DNA of 64,000 nucleotides from Aphrophora alni (GCA_963513935.1 OY740770.1:87827267-87891266); one strand, 5' to 3'. Shown: positions 35,451 to 48,725, counted from the first letter of the stretch. A program made the numbers and translations. The notes: generated by a model not told the origin, from the letters alone.

Positions 35451-36575
35451 AGTGTTAAATTCGCGAGTGCAAAAAATACGAAGTTTAAGGTGTGGGAAAA
35501 GCTGGTTAAGAACATGGGAGATAAATTTCAGAGCGGCTATTGCGTTTTCTAACCTAGAACTACAAAATACGGAAGTTTAAGCTAATTCCAATAACAGGTG
35601 TGAAAGTTCATTTTCCGATTATAGTCAAAATTTTGAAATCAAATAAAACAAGTTACATAATACCTAAAACATCAGTTAAAGTTTGTATTAGAAAAGTTCG
35701 TTGAGAGGAACAAGTTCCTGTAATCCAAAAGTGTCTAGTTATCCAGGATTAGGATTTACAGGAGTTTTAATGTATAACACTGGGTTACTAGTTTCAAGCA
35801 GAAAAAAAGCTACAATCCCTGATCTAACTCTAGTTGCTGACGTAACAAGAGACGTGTCCTACATACTAACTGTTGTCTATAATAAAGAATACAGTACTAA
35901 TAATTCGAAATTAACAATTAAAAAGTTGACAGTTATGTTCTAAATTAAATATAAAGAAGATGTAAACCAAAAACTGCAATAAACCAATTATATCACAACA
36001 AAATGCAAATAACTGAAATATGAAGGAAAAAAAAAAAATGGGATTATTGGTACAATAATTTTTGCTATAAAACGAGATATATGGTCAAAAAATAATAAAA
36101 TATTATATGAAAAAAGGAATGCTCTCTAAAATTTTTCTATGGAAGTTTCTAACTGAACCCACGCTAAATTTTAAATGATTAATTAAAATTGTGCATGAAG
36201 TGATGAGTACTTATAGGTAGTCATCTTGATATCAATCCGGCATTCCAATGGTTTCGAATTTTAATTATTAACTGAACAACACAACAGCAACACAGAATTT
36301 GCCTTGACATCTATACAATATTCCAGGCCTATCAAACAACTTTACCCGTCATCCTGAGGATCAAATCCAAAAGGAACTCACACACCTCCGTGGAAGAGAC
36401 AGTTTGTTGTAATTTCAATTAAATAAATTTGGTAAAAGTGCCAATTTTATAAAGAAAAATTAATACCATAGATTTTTCCTGAGAATGGTTTTTTAAATTT
36501 TTTTTTTTTTTTTTTTTTGTCATTAGCTTTTAAGATATATTATCAGTGAGTGAAAAAATATATTATGTTGTTATA

Positions 36576-36623
<48 letters not shown>

Positions 36624-37465
36624 AAAAGAGAAAACTTTATAATTAAGAATAAAAAAGCTGAAAGATTGTTAAAATAAATGAAACCATCTATTTTAAGTTA
36701 TGTTGTCTATATGAGTTGATATGTTTTATTTCTGAATGCAAATTTTAGTTGAATATAGACTAATGTCAAACCCTATTGTTTGTAAATAATTTTGAGTATC
36801 TTGAAAATAATATATATTTTATTTTTTTATTTATTTATTTTTTTTTTTTGCCAATTTCAATCCTGTTTCTTTTGATCTTAATTTATTCAATTTCCACTAT
36901 TCAGGAAAAAGTGAATGCATTTATTACACCAGTACAAAATAAGGAACTTGTAAAATCACAACTTTATGAACTTACTTCCTATGATCGATGAATAGAATAA
37001 AATTTTCTTGTGGTTACCCTGGTTTAGTAGAAATCAATTTGAGTAATAATTTAAATACAATTACTGAAAGTGTTATTTTATAAAGGGGGGATACAAGTGG
37101 TTTGAGGATACTCAAACTGTAGAAGGAAACAGGTGATTCAGGCCAAACTATTAAAGGAAGCCAAATATTTTCAGTGGATCATCCTGGTCTATTTTTATTT
37201 GATTTTGCAGCAGGGTTTCGTAACAACAAACAAGAACTTTAGGATATTAAATTCAATAAAAAATGTATAAATAAAAATTACAGTTGTAACACTTTCTTGT
37301 ACAAGTATTAAAAAAAAAAAGTCTTTTAAATTGTATTTAATCTTTTATACCAAAACTATACGTATTTTATACACATGCCTCATACTTGTGAATATATTAA
37401 TTAGATTATTTAATTTAATTTTCTAATTCAGTTTCTTCAAATTCATGAAATAAATCTAGTATTTA
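35451..37465. other. unassigned; fragmentary coding-like pieces
   Basis: Short plus-strand pieces look coding but do not join. They are 35462-35553 (KFKVWEKLVKNMGDKFQSGY), an 80-codon frame at 35701-35943, and 36905-36991. The last starts after a pyrimidine tract with CAG and reads 28 residues (EKVNAFITPVQNKELVKS...) to a stop, like a terminal exon. I could not assign a family. A poly(T) run (36498-36518) and a (TA)n microsatellite (36579-36620) are present. Confidence 0.3.
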
Positions 37466-40400
37466 TCACTCTAATTGCTTGAGATTTTCATATTTCTGAT
37501 CACCTATCTGTATTTCACTTTGTATCTCGATCAGATTACAATCTTCCTTCAAAATATTTTCACAAAGACTTACAACGGAAATTCATTGTATGGGACTATA
37601 TTTTGGTCAAAAAAGAGAAAAATCAGAATTTAATCCTAATACAAGGATTGGCTTAAAAAATGTTGTGTAGGCTGATCTGGTTTCAATACTCAATTTTAAA
37701 AATTTTATCCATTCTATCCTTGTCACGGCTGTCAAATGTAAGAAAAAGGTATGTTAATAAAATACAGAATTTCAAAAACACTATATATTTTGTAAGTCTA
37801 GTAACAAGAAAATCGCTAGAAATACCTGGTATCCGCTACTATACGAGCTACTTTCTTTCTAATTTCTTGGATTGTAAACAACCCTGGAAACACTCTAATT
37901 ATCTTCTTCTTGGATGAAAATCCCTGTAACACATAATAGGATTTATTTTCATTACATTGATTTCTTGGTGTAAAATTTGGCAATTTTAAACCTATATCTT
38001 TAAACATTATACAAAACACAAACATATAAAATAATCCATGCAAAAACATTGTACAATTTTATCATACTGTCTTCCACAAAACCAAATAGTAACTAAAAAA
38101 AGAATTTTTCTGCATCTCAAAAAATGTAGTTATTAGTCAAACATAGGAAAAATACTGTGTACGGAGTCTAAGATTATGCAAAATATTTATGTATTTAAAT
38201 AATACTTGAACTTGCTTTGCTTTTACCAAAAACTAGTAAATCAAATTTGATTTAAATAGAGTTTCATGATTTGTTTGGTTATTTTACCTTTTATTTCTAA
38301 ACCATTATTTTGATTTACATATTTGACACATTGGACTGGGTAATTAATATTTACACTTAGTCAAAAATGTAACCAAGATCGCTAATACTTATTTTAACAA
38401 TTAAATTATTATAGTAACACCATAGATGATTTTTGTTTTGTTTATACTGATTACCCTCAAAACGATGTAACCAATATGTTTGTGTCCTTGGAGTCTATAT
38501 TTGAGCAAATTATCTACAAAATCATTAGAACTGATTTTTAAGACAATTTGAATTGTATGTTGGAATTTTTGTCTGATGGAAGCTACAAAATGTCTGAATA
38601 TGGTTGTGGTGACAAATGTAAGGTAATAGATATGAATCTGGTCATATCATATCAATGATCACTGACTTAGTTTTGGCCTGTTGTTCATCAAATTAGCTAT
38701 TTCAATTAACTTGGAGTTTTAGCACAGCCATTTTATCAACAAGAAGATCTAATCAGGCTTTATATTGTAACTTTATGAGGGGGAAAATGACCATGTTGAT
38801 CTCGAGAATAAATACACTGAATATTCACCATCAAAAGGTGAAAGATTTAGTGGATTCTCAAAGAAGAGGTTCAAGTGATTGAGAATATTGCTAGTCAACT
38901 GAAAAACCTCATATATTGGTCCATACAAATAAAATACTAAAACAAGCAAATTTTCCATGTTTGTAAATATTATTTTGAAAAAGTCAAAGAATTTGGTTAA
39001 AATGAGATGTATTTACACTTTTTATGTCCAAAAAATGATTTAACAAGGAAACCTCATTTAGTGAGTTACATAACCACATTGTTAATGATTTATAAAACAA
39101 CCACCAACAAAAAGTTTCAAATTAAATCATTTCTATGTTATGATCTCTTTCATAGCTTTTTTTTTTCATTCATTTTTTATTTTTCTCTAATACTAATTAA
39201 TGGTGTAGAACTAGTCAACTATATACATTATTTTTGGCAAGTTAGTACAGTCATTACATATAATACATCACAAATTACAATAAATACATAATAATAAAAG
39301 TTCATACTCTTATAACTTCTTTTGTAGGATAAACACACTTAGCATATTACAAAGGGATGAATTTCCCCAGAAGTCCATATACTAGTCAATAGTAGTCTAT
39401 TAAAAGAATTAAAATTTTTAAGTAATATTTTTAATTTCGGAGTACAAATACTCCTGAAGTGATTTTAGCACTAATTTTATTATTATGATCACTCCAAAGG
39501 ATTTTATTATCAACAAGAAGACCCAAGAACTTTTCTAAATTTACTTCTTCAAGTATCTCTTCTTCTAGTAAGATATTTAGTGCTAATTAGTGTTTTATTT
39601 AAATTAAAATACATATATTTTGTTTTCTCAGGATTAATTAACAAACTGTTTTTAGCCAAATACTGATTTGTGGCATTGACTTGTAAGACAACCTATTGCT
39701 CTAAAATTTTCAATGAGCTACTTTGAAAGTTAAGGTAGTATCACCAGTAAATTTAATTATTTATCCACCACATATTGCTGATGACAAGTTATTTCTATAA
39801 ATTAAAAATAGAACTGGTCCCAGAACAGTTTTATTTACAATACAAAATTCATGCTTACAATAACTAAAGCAGGTATTTTTTCATATGTAAAATACAATTA
39901 ATTACTCATAAGTTCCAATAAATCAAATACTATTAAATGAGCAATTCTTGTATAATTGTAAATTTGAACTTGAAAACGGACATATCAATTTTATTGAAAT
40001 AGGGACTATCTATTGTTTTTTGGATGTGAGAAAATGATTTAGCTAGTTCTAGATTTTGGAAAAACAACTAAATTGGTTTCTACGAACTAGTAATAAATTT
40101 AATCTAAGAAGTACATTTAGAATTCAAACAAGAAAGATTTACAAAGCAGTACGGTAATACATGAATGAATCTATGTTTAACCCCTTAACCACGCCTTATG
40201 TCTGTGTAAAGATTTTAAATTGTCTAGCCAAACTACCATATACATGTAAGAAAAACTTGTACTTGCCTATTATTATAAACAAAATGTACAGATTGGAAAT
40301 AAATTAATATATCAGTGTACACCGTAGTAGGTGTATCAAGTAATGATTTGCCAAACTGCAAATAGCTGTATTAGTAAAAGAGTAGTTATGTGACATGTGA

Positions 40401-41057
40401 CAGGTACTCTGCATTTTATATTAATCATTTTATACTATGAATATGATGACATACATTTGCATAATGACAGGAAAGTACAACAAGGCTCCTTATACACTGA
40501 ACAGGGTATATTGGGAAATGCAGCAGTTATGATTTTAGAAAAGAAGGGAGGGACACTTTGAGGCTGGATGCTTCTGCAACAGACCTGAAAGGAGCAAAGT
40601 CTGGCTAGAACTGTGAACAGAGCCAGACCTCCATGTTCTTACTTTTATCCCCCTAAGTATGCAGCCCGAGTTAGTAGAGCACGTGTAATGTAAAATGCGG
40701 TAATAAAAGATAGTTTAATTAAATATACACGGTTTACCTTTTATTACTCACCAGATCTAATTTCGAGGGACTTACGCCGCCTGCCATTTCGACATCCTGA
40801 CAACCGTTCGAATGCACAGCAATGAGCGCATAAGGACCTTAACAGACAACCAAAGACACACCATCACCCTGGAACTCTAATTCGGAGCCAGCAGTGAAGT
40901 ACCCATCACAGTTATTTTTGTTAATTCCTGTTCTGTGGATTTTTATGTAGAATAAACTACCTATTAATTTATTTAAAACTTTCCATTGTAGCCATAATTT
41001 ATTAGGGCAAATTATATATGTATATTATGTTGTTATTATTTACGGTATATATATAGG

Positions 41058-41107
<50 letters not shown>

Positions 41108-43470
41108 CATTCAGAAAAGGATAAAAAGTTGTTTCAAAAGTTCTTACTATAATTTTTTTTAAATTAATAATTTATTTTACATCTTTGTTTTAATGTTGAT
41201 TTTTAATTAATTTTTCTTACAATATTAATCTTGATGATTTATTGCAATTTTTAGAAATAGTAGCAAAATATAAAACGTTTATCCCCTCAGCCCTCTTTGT
41301 CTTTAAAGTAGAGTCAGAAAGTATGAGCAATGTTTTTGCACAGTTTATTATTGTTAAAAGTTTGTCTAAAATATTATACCTTTAAAACACATTACTCGTT
41401 ATTAGTAAAACTTACCTCAGCAATTTCCATAAAATTGACAGGAATTCCCAAAAGTTTACCCACACTTGCAATCAATGCTTCATTAACAGATGATGAAAAT
41501 GGTATCTTTACTAGAAGTCTAGTTTCAGTTTTAACTGTAAATAAAAACATATATAAAAGTATGATAGGTGTATATTCCTAATTAATGAATTATTGGTGCA
41601 ATCATTTTGAAATTGAAATTTAACATAAGTTTAATCAAAACTAATGGTAAAATCCTGTTAATCCAACCAAAATATAGGAAATGACTTGGTGAAAATTAAC
41701 TTTTGAATATTACGGGAAGCTAATTTTAAATTTGCAAATATGAAGAATGCCAAGATTTTTTGTGAAAATGCCCAATTGTGGAATTTCAGTGCTAACGGGG
41801 ATGGATAAACAGAAACAATATTTAATGAATTGTTATTTACAACTATTCTAACAAATTCCTTAACAAATTTTAGACAAACTGGACCTAAAGATTTTATTTA
41901 TTAAGTAATAATCATTATATTAAAGACTTACTATCTATTCGGAAAGTGTTACTCCATTTGTTGACCACTACTCTTATAAGAATGCTTCCGTCGACGTCTG
42001 TTCGAAACGGAGTCTCCTCCTCTTCAAAATTGTTCCAAAGTATAACCTTAAAAAAAGTAAAAATAATTATATATATTAAGTATAAATAAAAATAACTCGT
42101 ACAAAAATATTACATAAACTTTCTTATAAATCCATATATAACACCTAATCCCAAAGAAATAAAAATTATTCTGCCTCACGAATGCTAATTATTGGAGAAA
42201 AGGTCAAAATGAATTATGAACACTGTTTCTGACAGGCAAACTGCGTTAATAGTCATTTATCTTTAATATAGTGAATGACAAGAAAGGGATAATAAAATCA
42301 CCCTGAAATGACTCTGCAATCATGCATGTATTGAGAGAAATGAAGCTACTATCACTTGACATGAGCTGTTGTAAAACGGGTTCTTTACAGTCCAGAACCT
42401 TTTTATAGGTGATCAAAAGGCCCTGCGAGGAATACGATTAAGATGTGGTCTGACAAATGAAGGTCTCTCAAGAGGAAAAAAATAGAGGGCTTAGACTAGT
42501 GAGGACATTCGTTCTAAAATTGTATTCAATTGAGAAGAAGTATTTTTTTAACAATTGAAAAAATATATTTCTCATGATTTATGGGGGACAATATGTCTGC
42601 ATATAACTTGTCATCAGCAATGTGTGGTGGATAAATAATTAAATTTGCTGGTGATACTACCTTAACTTTCAAAGTAGCTCATTGCAAATTTTAGAGCAAC
42701 AGGTTGTCTTACAAGTCAATGCCACAAATCAGTATTTGGCTAAAAACAGTTTGTTAATTAATCCTGTAAACAAAAAAATATATGTATTTTAATTTAAACA
42801 AAACACTAATTAGGCACTAAATATCATACTAGGAGATGAGACACTCGAAAAAGTAAATTCAGAAAAGTTCTTGAGTCTTCTTATTGATAATAAAATCACT
42901 CAGTGAAATGAAGCCTAAAAATATTGAGGTTAGAACAAGATATCAGTTCAAGTCCCATGTAACAGAGTTGGAAGAATAACTTACTGTGCATGTGTCTGTC
43001 TGACGGAGTACAGCTCATACATGGTCGAGTCTGAAGTCGAATGGACCTAATGGGTTTTGTAAGGATATTAAGGAGAATTTGGGAAGAATTCGAGTCGGGG
43101 GTCATATTATATACAATCATGGGTGTAATATTCAGCAATATATACATTTTTGGTGTACTGGAGAAAGGCTAAATGTAATCCTTAGACCACAAAGTCAAAT
43201 AATGAGTAAATCAGTTCATGAATATAGGTTACAGCTAAGTACATATGAAACCTCAACTACCTAATCAAAATGTTGATGTTTATTTTCCAATCATAGAACT
43301 TACTATAATATGTAAATGTCAGTTATTAAAAACACTATTAAACCCAACAAACTTACCGTCCTATTAAAAAATCTATTTTTTCGGATATAATATTTATCTT
43401 TTCTTTGTGAATACAATTTATTTGGTAACACAACACATATAATAAATATAAAAATATGTTTTACATTCAT
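37466..43470 (-). CDS. candidate five-exon host gene, DUF167-like protein with signal peptide
   Basis: Five minus-strand exons join in frame: 43470-43357, 42046-41932, 41534-41416, 37923-37826 and 37568-37466. Each intron begins GT and ends AG (donors GTAAGT, GTAAGT, GTAAGT, GTATTT; acceptors TTAAG, TACAG, TACAG, GTAAG). Phases 0, 1, 0, 2 agree and give 549 bases, 182 residues plus stop. Exon 1 encodes a hydrophobic start (MNVKHIFIFIICVVLPNKLY) that looks like a signal peptide. Exons 2-4 read GSILIRVVVNKW, RLLVKIPF, NEALIASVGKLLGIP and EIAEGFSSKKKIIRV. This is the order and spacing of DUF167/YggU (human C15orf40), whose core ends G-x-[ST]-S-[RK]-x-K. The usual GKAN motif is replaced. Function in the family is unknown, and a secreted or mitochondrial form is inference. 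Exon 1 is duplicated at 52.2 kb. Introns carry LINE fragments and a (TA)n run. Confidence 0.6.
39310..39850 (-). pseudogene. LINE reverse-transcriptase fragment in the DUF167-like gene intron
   Basis: The minus strand reads VLGPVLFLIY near 39820, then KFTGDTTLTFKVAH near 39745 (the FADDT catalytic block with Ala-Asp lost), SMPQISIWLKT near 39660, and LEKFLGLLVDNKILWSDH with KISAKITSGVFVLRN near 39400-39540. This is the ordered motif set of a LINE reverse transcriptase. Stops and frameshifts occur throughout. The copy at 42560-42895 is the same family in the opposite orientation. Confidence 0.75.
41056..41105. repeat. (TA)n microsatellite
   Basis: About 47 bases of uninterrupted TA dinucleotide in the large intron of the DUF167-like gene. 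Confidence 0.95.
42560..42895 (+). pseudogene. LINE reverse-transcriptase fragment, inverted partner
   Basis: The plus strand carries AAATTTGCTGGTGATACTAC (KFAGDTTLTFKVAH) and continues through the same segments as the minus strand of 39500-39790, with high similarity by eye (for example TGCCACAAATCAGTATTTGG). The catalytic FADD motif is mutated to FAGD. It lies in intron 1 of the DUF167-like gene. Confidence 0.75.
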
Positions 43471-43680
43471 TTTATGTTTGGTTTATTTCTGAACAAAATA
43501 CAACCCACTTCCAAAAACGTTGAAAGAATTTTTGTGGAACTCTTAATCAGAAGTCATCTTATTAAAAAAAATTATTACTTCATATCAAGGGATTAAATAT
43601 AATGTAAATCTATTGTAATGTATATGATAAGAATTTAATTAACTGCATCATTGAACTGATTTACTACTTAAAGTTGGTTC
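43264..43680 (-). repeat. promoter/exon 1 segment shared with 52.0-52.45 kb
   Basis: This block includes the intron 1 start, exon 1 and about 200 bases upstream of the ATG of the DUF167-like gene. It aligns in the same orientation with 52028-52450 at high identity, interrupted by small indels. The upstream part probably holds the promoter, but no clear TATA box was picked out. Confidence 0.75.
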
Positions 43681-43699
43681 TTTGAAAAGTTTATGTAAT

Positions 43700-44390
43700 C
43701 CAATTTCGTATATAAAACAATATATATATGTGTGTGTGTGTGTTTATAACGTCTTGATATTTCTTAGATGTGATAGATTTTTCAGATATAAGGGCTCAGT
43801 TTTACAAATCGTTGGACTGGTTCATTAAATTTTTAATGGCGGCCAATTTTCAAATTTCAAAACTGTTTTATTTATAAATAATTTTTCACCTTTAGTTATT
43901 ACAACATTCGACAGTAATTCATGTCATATTAACATGTTGGGCAGATTCAAAATCTGTATCCAATGATGTCCAAACAAGTTTTTATACTAAACAAAATAAG
44001 ACGGTTGCTAATATAATAAGTTAAAAATAAATAAAAATATGAATAACTTAACCTCAAAATTTGGCAAAATCTGTAACAATCTTCTAGTAGCCAGAGTTGT
44101 AGTTGGAATTTAGTCAAATTTAATATATACATTATATTTTAAGTTTTACTATTGGATAAATTGGATCCTTATTAAAGAAATTTATAATCAATTTTAATAT
44201 TGAACCGATTCAAAACTGTTTTTTGGTGGTTTCTTCTTAACTATATAAGCTTGGTATTGCTCATTTTGTGTAAAATGACTTTTATTATACACAATACAGT
44301 TCCAAATAATATACATGTGACCGTCTCCAATTCTTTTGACCAGCTGGAAGCTCCGGCTGGCTGGAGACCGCGTACACTTTAGCCGAATCT
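43700..44390. other. unassigned AT-rich DNA
   Basis: A short TG/TA microsatellite near 43720-43742. No gene or mobile element is recognised. Confidence 0.35.
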
Positions 44391-44839
44391 TGTCAGGATG
44401 GGCCAAGGAGTCGGGTTAGGACGCTAATGAACGCACGCAATGCAAGTTAAATTAAATGTTCTCTTTTATTTTAGCGCCGAATTAGAAGATTAGAGAAATA
44501 ATTATAATTTATAAAAAAGAAATAACGGCAAGATAAAGCCTTAATAGTGGCCGAAAAGCATACCGATTAATTATATAGCACGTGGCCGAAAATGGACTGA
44601 CCTCGTCCCTTAGGGGACTGCCGTTCAACTTCCTTCTCGCGGCTCTCGGAACAGACTCTCGCTTGGCTTGCTGGTTCAAGCCCTCCACTCCTCGTCTCTC
44701 CCCCCTTCTACGTGATATTGCACTGCTCAACAAAATTGCAAGTGCCAATTGATATTTTATTATTTAGAATCCCTTCCCATTACATCCAAATTTATACTTA
44801 TTATAGTTTTTATTTGGTGGGCTCCTTGGCTGGGCCACA
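44391..44839 (-). repeat. possible solo LTR, TGTGGCCC...CCTGACA
   Basis: The minus strand runs from TGTGGCCCAGCCAAGGAGCC (44839) to GGCCCATCCTGACA (44391), with TG...CA ends and a nine-base inverted GCCAAGGAG near both ends. In the minus orientation a TATA-like CTATATAAT lies near 44578, and an AATAAAAG polyadenylation-type signal lies near 44470, about 80 bases before the end. This is the promoter-then-polyA order of an LTR. The block is markedly richer in G and C than its surroundings. No target duplication is seen, so it stays tentative. Confidence 0.4.
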
Positions 44840-45105
44840 TACAAATGTAAATACTAATAATAATGTTTAAATTAAATAATTTAAAAAATATTTTCATTTA
44901 AATTGGTGCTTTAACTTTATTTCCAATTTCTCAATATTTTTATTACGAGACAACTCTAAATAGTAGCGTATCTCCTAAAAACTTTCTTTTTGAAACAGTT
45001 TAATTGATTCTAGAGGTTAATAAAAAGAAACACGCTAAATTTGTAACAGAGAAAGTGTAAGTAAACCTGTGATGAGTTCTTCCACAAATCTACAGAAGCA
45101 CTTAC

Positions 45106-45240
45106 CTCATGCATTTGCAATGCGCCTATTGCTTCTGAAACAGACATAAAGATTAGATTGAGGAAAATATCACCGTCAAATGATGTTATTAGAATTATGA
45201 GACCAACAGTGGTCTGTCTTGAGTTAGGAACATTGGTCAT
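45106..45240 (-). other. possible isolated exon
   Basis: A minus-strand frame follows a CACAG and runs MTNVPNSRQTTVGLIILITS... for 45 codons to GAG followed by GTAAGTG, a strong donor. No family is recognised and no partner exons were found. The stretch TSFDGDIFLNLIF loosely resembles TDVDGSILIRVVV of the DUF167-like gene 3 kb away, which may be chance. Confidence 0.25.
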
Positions 45241-47092
45241 CTGTGTTTGTCAGATGCTGTACCTTACTTAGAGCAGACTATATTAATTATATAACACCTT
45301 TCGGACACAGTTTATCTTTTCATTAGTGTTTATGACACTTTAGATAATATAAAAACACAGGTTCCCAGTAATGATTTTGACCAAACTTCACTAAATTACA
45401 GCATTTAATACATAGTGTTTCCACAATATTACTTGTTCTCTAGTAAATAGTTTGATAAAATCAGTAAAACGCTATAAAAGATCTTTACGAATTTACAACC
45501 ACTTTAACAAACAAATTAAATTGACTGTAAATAATTTTTTTAGTAATTAAAATAGTGAAGATATTTTCTCATACTTATTTTAAATTAATGAAAATAAGCT
45601 TGTTAATTTTATGTATATAAATACAGTATGTGTATAAATTTTCAAAATTTTAATAATTTGGCTAGCAATACAATAAAAATATACACGGAAAATAATATAG
45701 CTAAAATATAATATATATAAGAAATGTCAAGGAGCGTTACTACCGCGCAGCGGATTCAGGCAGCTAAAAAATGGCGGGGCTTGCAGTAGAGCCAACCAAC
45801 GATAACCAAAACACACTAATAAGGCTAATTAACTAAATAATTTAGAAAAACTTAATTAATTTTTAATTAAATTTAATTAATTAAAAAAGACAAACAATCC
45901 TGAATAAATAAAGGATAAACACTTAAATCAAATTAATAATTAATACTGAAGTAATTCCAAACCCCAAGAAAATGGAGGAAACCAGGACGAAAAGGAAACA
46001 ATTTTAGGTTGTTTGTCATAAGATGTACTATGTTTTCTGTTTCCAGGATTTTTGATATATTTTGTAGTTATGAATAAGTAGGGAGGGGGAGATTCTATCA
46101 AGTTCGGACTGCTGAACTTGGTGAAGGGACCGCCCAGACCAGGCCAGACAATTATTCAGCCTAGACTTCCAGTGGTCTAGGTTGTTCTTTCTGCAACGCA
46201 TAAGCTTCCCGACCAGGTTAAAAGTTTACACAGCGAATTAAATTCAAAAAATCAGACAAGTAACAAAGTGTTCTAAATTCAATTCCAAAAAAGCTGAACT
46301 TAACCCGGACAGGAAATACTCGACACGAGCGAAGCGAACGAGATTACGACGAGATAATAAACTACAAATCAAGGTAGTACTAAATTTGTGCATTGTAAGA
46401 TGATTAATCCAGACAGGAAGCGGACGATCCTAAGTAAATTAACATGACATTCCAAACATCTAGGGGGTTACTAGATCTAGTATCTAGATTGCCAATACTT
46501 CCGTAGGTATGTGAATTAACTTTTAAATCATAATACAATTGTGGAATAGTAAATAAGGGGAAAGAATATTGTTTTTAACATAGTCATTTTTTAAATTAAA
46601 AGATCGTAGTTATCTATTTTGTAAAATGTTGTTTTGTAAAAGCATGACCATAAATAAATCTAATAGATGGAGATATTAGTTAATTATATAATGAAAAATT
46701 CATAGATTTGCATGGTATCCAATCAAAATTGTGACATGCAGTGTAAGTACCAGAAAAATGTATTTTATGTGTATGTTTCAGGGACACCAAAACGACGATC
46801 ATAAAATATAAATGATTTCATATATCAAGTAATATGTGTTGATATGTTTTGTAAGTTAATACCTATGTTTTGTAAAGCAAAATGTTTTAATATGTGATAT
46901 TTTTTTAATGTATTTATTTACTCATATGTTTTTTAATGATATTGTTGTATGTATTGTAATATTATTAATATGTTAGTTATAAGATGATGTATTTAAATAC
47001 AATAAAAAAGTGGTTTAGTTTATAAGAAGAAATAAGATAAATTCAAAAAATTGAATAAAGAAATGTTTAAATGGGGATATTGTAACGGTCTG
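45241..47092. other. unassigned DNA with one dispersed repeat
   Basis: Mostly AT-rich. The block 46080-46200 has an inverted partner at 52520-52640, listed separately. At 47080-47093 the sequence AAATGGGGATAT followed by TGTAACGG looks like a polypurine tract and LTR start on the plus strand, but no matching second LTR was found. Confidence 0.3.
46080..46200 (+). repeat. dispersed repeat, inverted relative to 52520-52640
   Basis: The reverse complement of this block (GCAGAAAGAACAACCTAGACC, ACTGGAAGTCTAGGCT, TCTGGCCTGGTCTG, ACCAAGTTCAG) matches 52522-52640 in order. It is probably a fragment of an unidentified mobile element. Confidence 0.7.
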
Positions 47093-48725
47093 GAAAACTC
47101 CATTCATACAAGTTCTATTTTACAAAATAAAATCCTAAATTGAATTCAAAAACATAGCTGTATAGGACTAGCTTAATACAAGATAAAGCTTCAAACACGT
47201 GTTAGCGATGTTTGCAATCTTTCGCCGATGAGATTGGACAAAAAACTCAAACAAAAAATATATATATATAGGAAAAATTGAAGATATATTTTAATTAAAA
47301 CTAATTATACAGGAGTTAATTAAGGGGGAATTATTAAGATATATATAATGATAAAGTTTAAGCTTAATTGGAATAATAATTAAATAATTATTGACAATTA
47401 AAGTTGAGAACAAAAATAAATCATATGAAGGGGAAAATAGGTAAATTAATAAAAAGCACATTTTTTATTACTTAAAACCAAGTATAATAAATCGTCAAAA
47501 ATATCTCCGAAACTAAGACACATAATGAAAAAGTGTAAAATTAAAACATTGTTTTATTGATAAACTTATAAGTTAAAATAATGAAATTTCAAAAAACAAT
47601 TTAGTCAAAAAGTAAATTTGGAATATTTAAGACCTTAGAAAAAGTGCCGTAACTTTGAAACCGTACTGGTTATAACTACAAATCGAATTTGTATGAAAGC
47701 ATAAAATCAAGAGGAACAAGAATCTAAAATAAGAATCAAAATTGAACCATGGGTTCGATAGTTATAGCAGATGGAAGGGCAATTTAAGTAATATTACAAT
47801 TTGCTGGAATCAACGTGAAAATGTCAGAGCGAGAGATTATTGATTAAGACCGTTGTTATTGATTAGTAAATCAGGAAGTGTGCGAGGAACACAATCATGC
47901 TAAACTAATTCTTAAATAACCAACCATTAGATTGTTATAAAAGGAAACTTTAATGGAAAAACCATTGGTAATAATCAGTTAAGTTGGTAGATGATGTGGC
48001 GGCAAGCCACAATTCGAATTAGAACACTTTTACCACTAACGAATTGTTAATACGTAAGTAATCACTAAATTAGTTTATTAGATTTAATAATTAATTGTTA
48101 AACTCGTTATAAAGCTGGCTTAGTGTAGACTACCAGTCACCTGGAATTTTTATTGGAATAATGGCTAATATATTTAAGGACCCCACACTACCAACTACTA
48201 CTTACTTACTACTTACCCAATCTACTAACTTTGATACTTATTCCTAAAACAATACTCTACCATCGCAAGGAATTTCCCAATTTGGGGACTTCCAAATTTC
48301 AGGTCGAAAAAACGACAATCTCATCAAATCTTGCTGCAGAAACACGTAGATCATGGAGTCAGAAGAAACTATACAATCTTACAATTTTATCAACTGTAAA
48401 TACATCAGATATACTGGAGGACTTCAGCAACTTTATGATGTTCATAGTGCTAAATGTACTAATACAAATTATTGGATTATCAGTAATTGTATAGAGGACT
48501 GGAACGAGCTAGCCAATGAACTAAGCACTGGATTAACTTTTAAAAGACCTAGTTGTATATATCGTAACAACGTGGGCTTGATCATAAACACCGGTAGTCC
48601 GCGGCAGTGTGTGTGTGTTGGTAAACACTAAACGTATTGATTTTTCTCATTTGTGGTATAAGAGTTTAGTTATAACCAGAACAACTGAATCGTATATTTT
48701 TATAGAGGAGACTATTAAATTTAGC
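47093..48725 (+). other. possible LTR/leader and an unrecognised 92-codon frame
   Basis: Starts at TGTAACGG, has a TTATAAAAG near 47936, and contains an ATG frame at 48353-48631 (MESEETIQSYNFINCKYIRY...) with a good start context. The frame is richer in varied codons than surrounding noise. I do not recognise the product. The Penelope-like element lies immediately to the right and may have interrupted a larger unit. Confidence 0.3.

Noticed and set aside
36905..37240. Plus-strand pieces including FSVDHPGLFLFDF, considered as a serpin-like C-terminus
   Set aside because: Only a loose resemblance to the serpin DHPFLF block; no other serpin motif, and the frames do not connect.
37816..38049. 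77-codon frame beginning MFLHGLFYMFVFCIMF as a separate secreted protein
   Set aside because: Its last 33 codons are better explained as exon 4 of the DUF167-like gene. The hydrophobic start lies in the preceding intron and precedes an AG acceptor.
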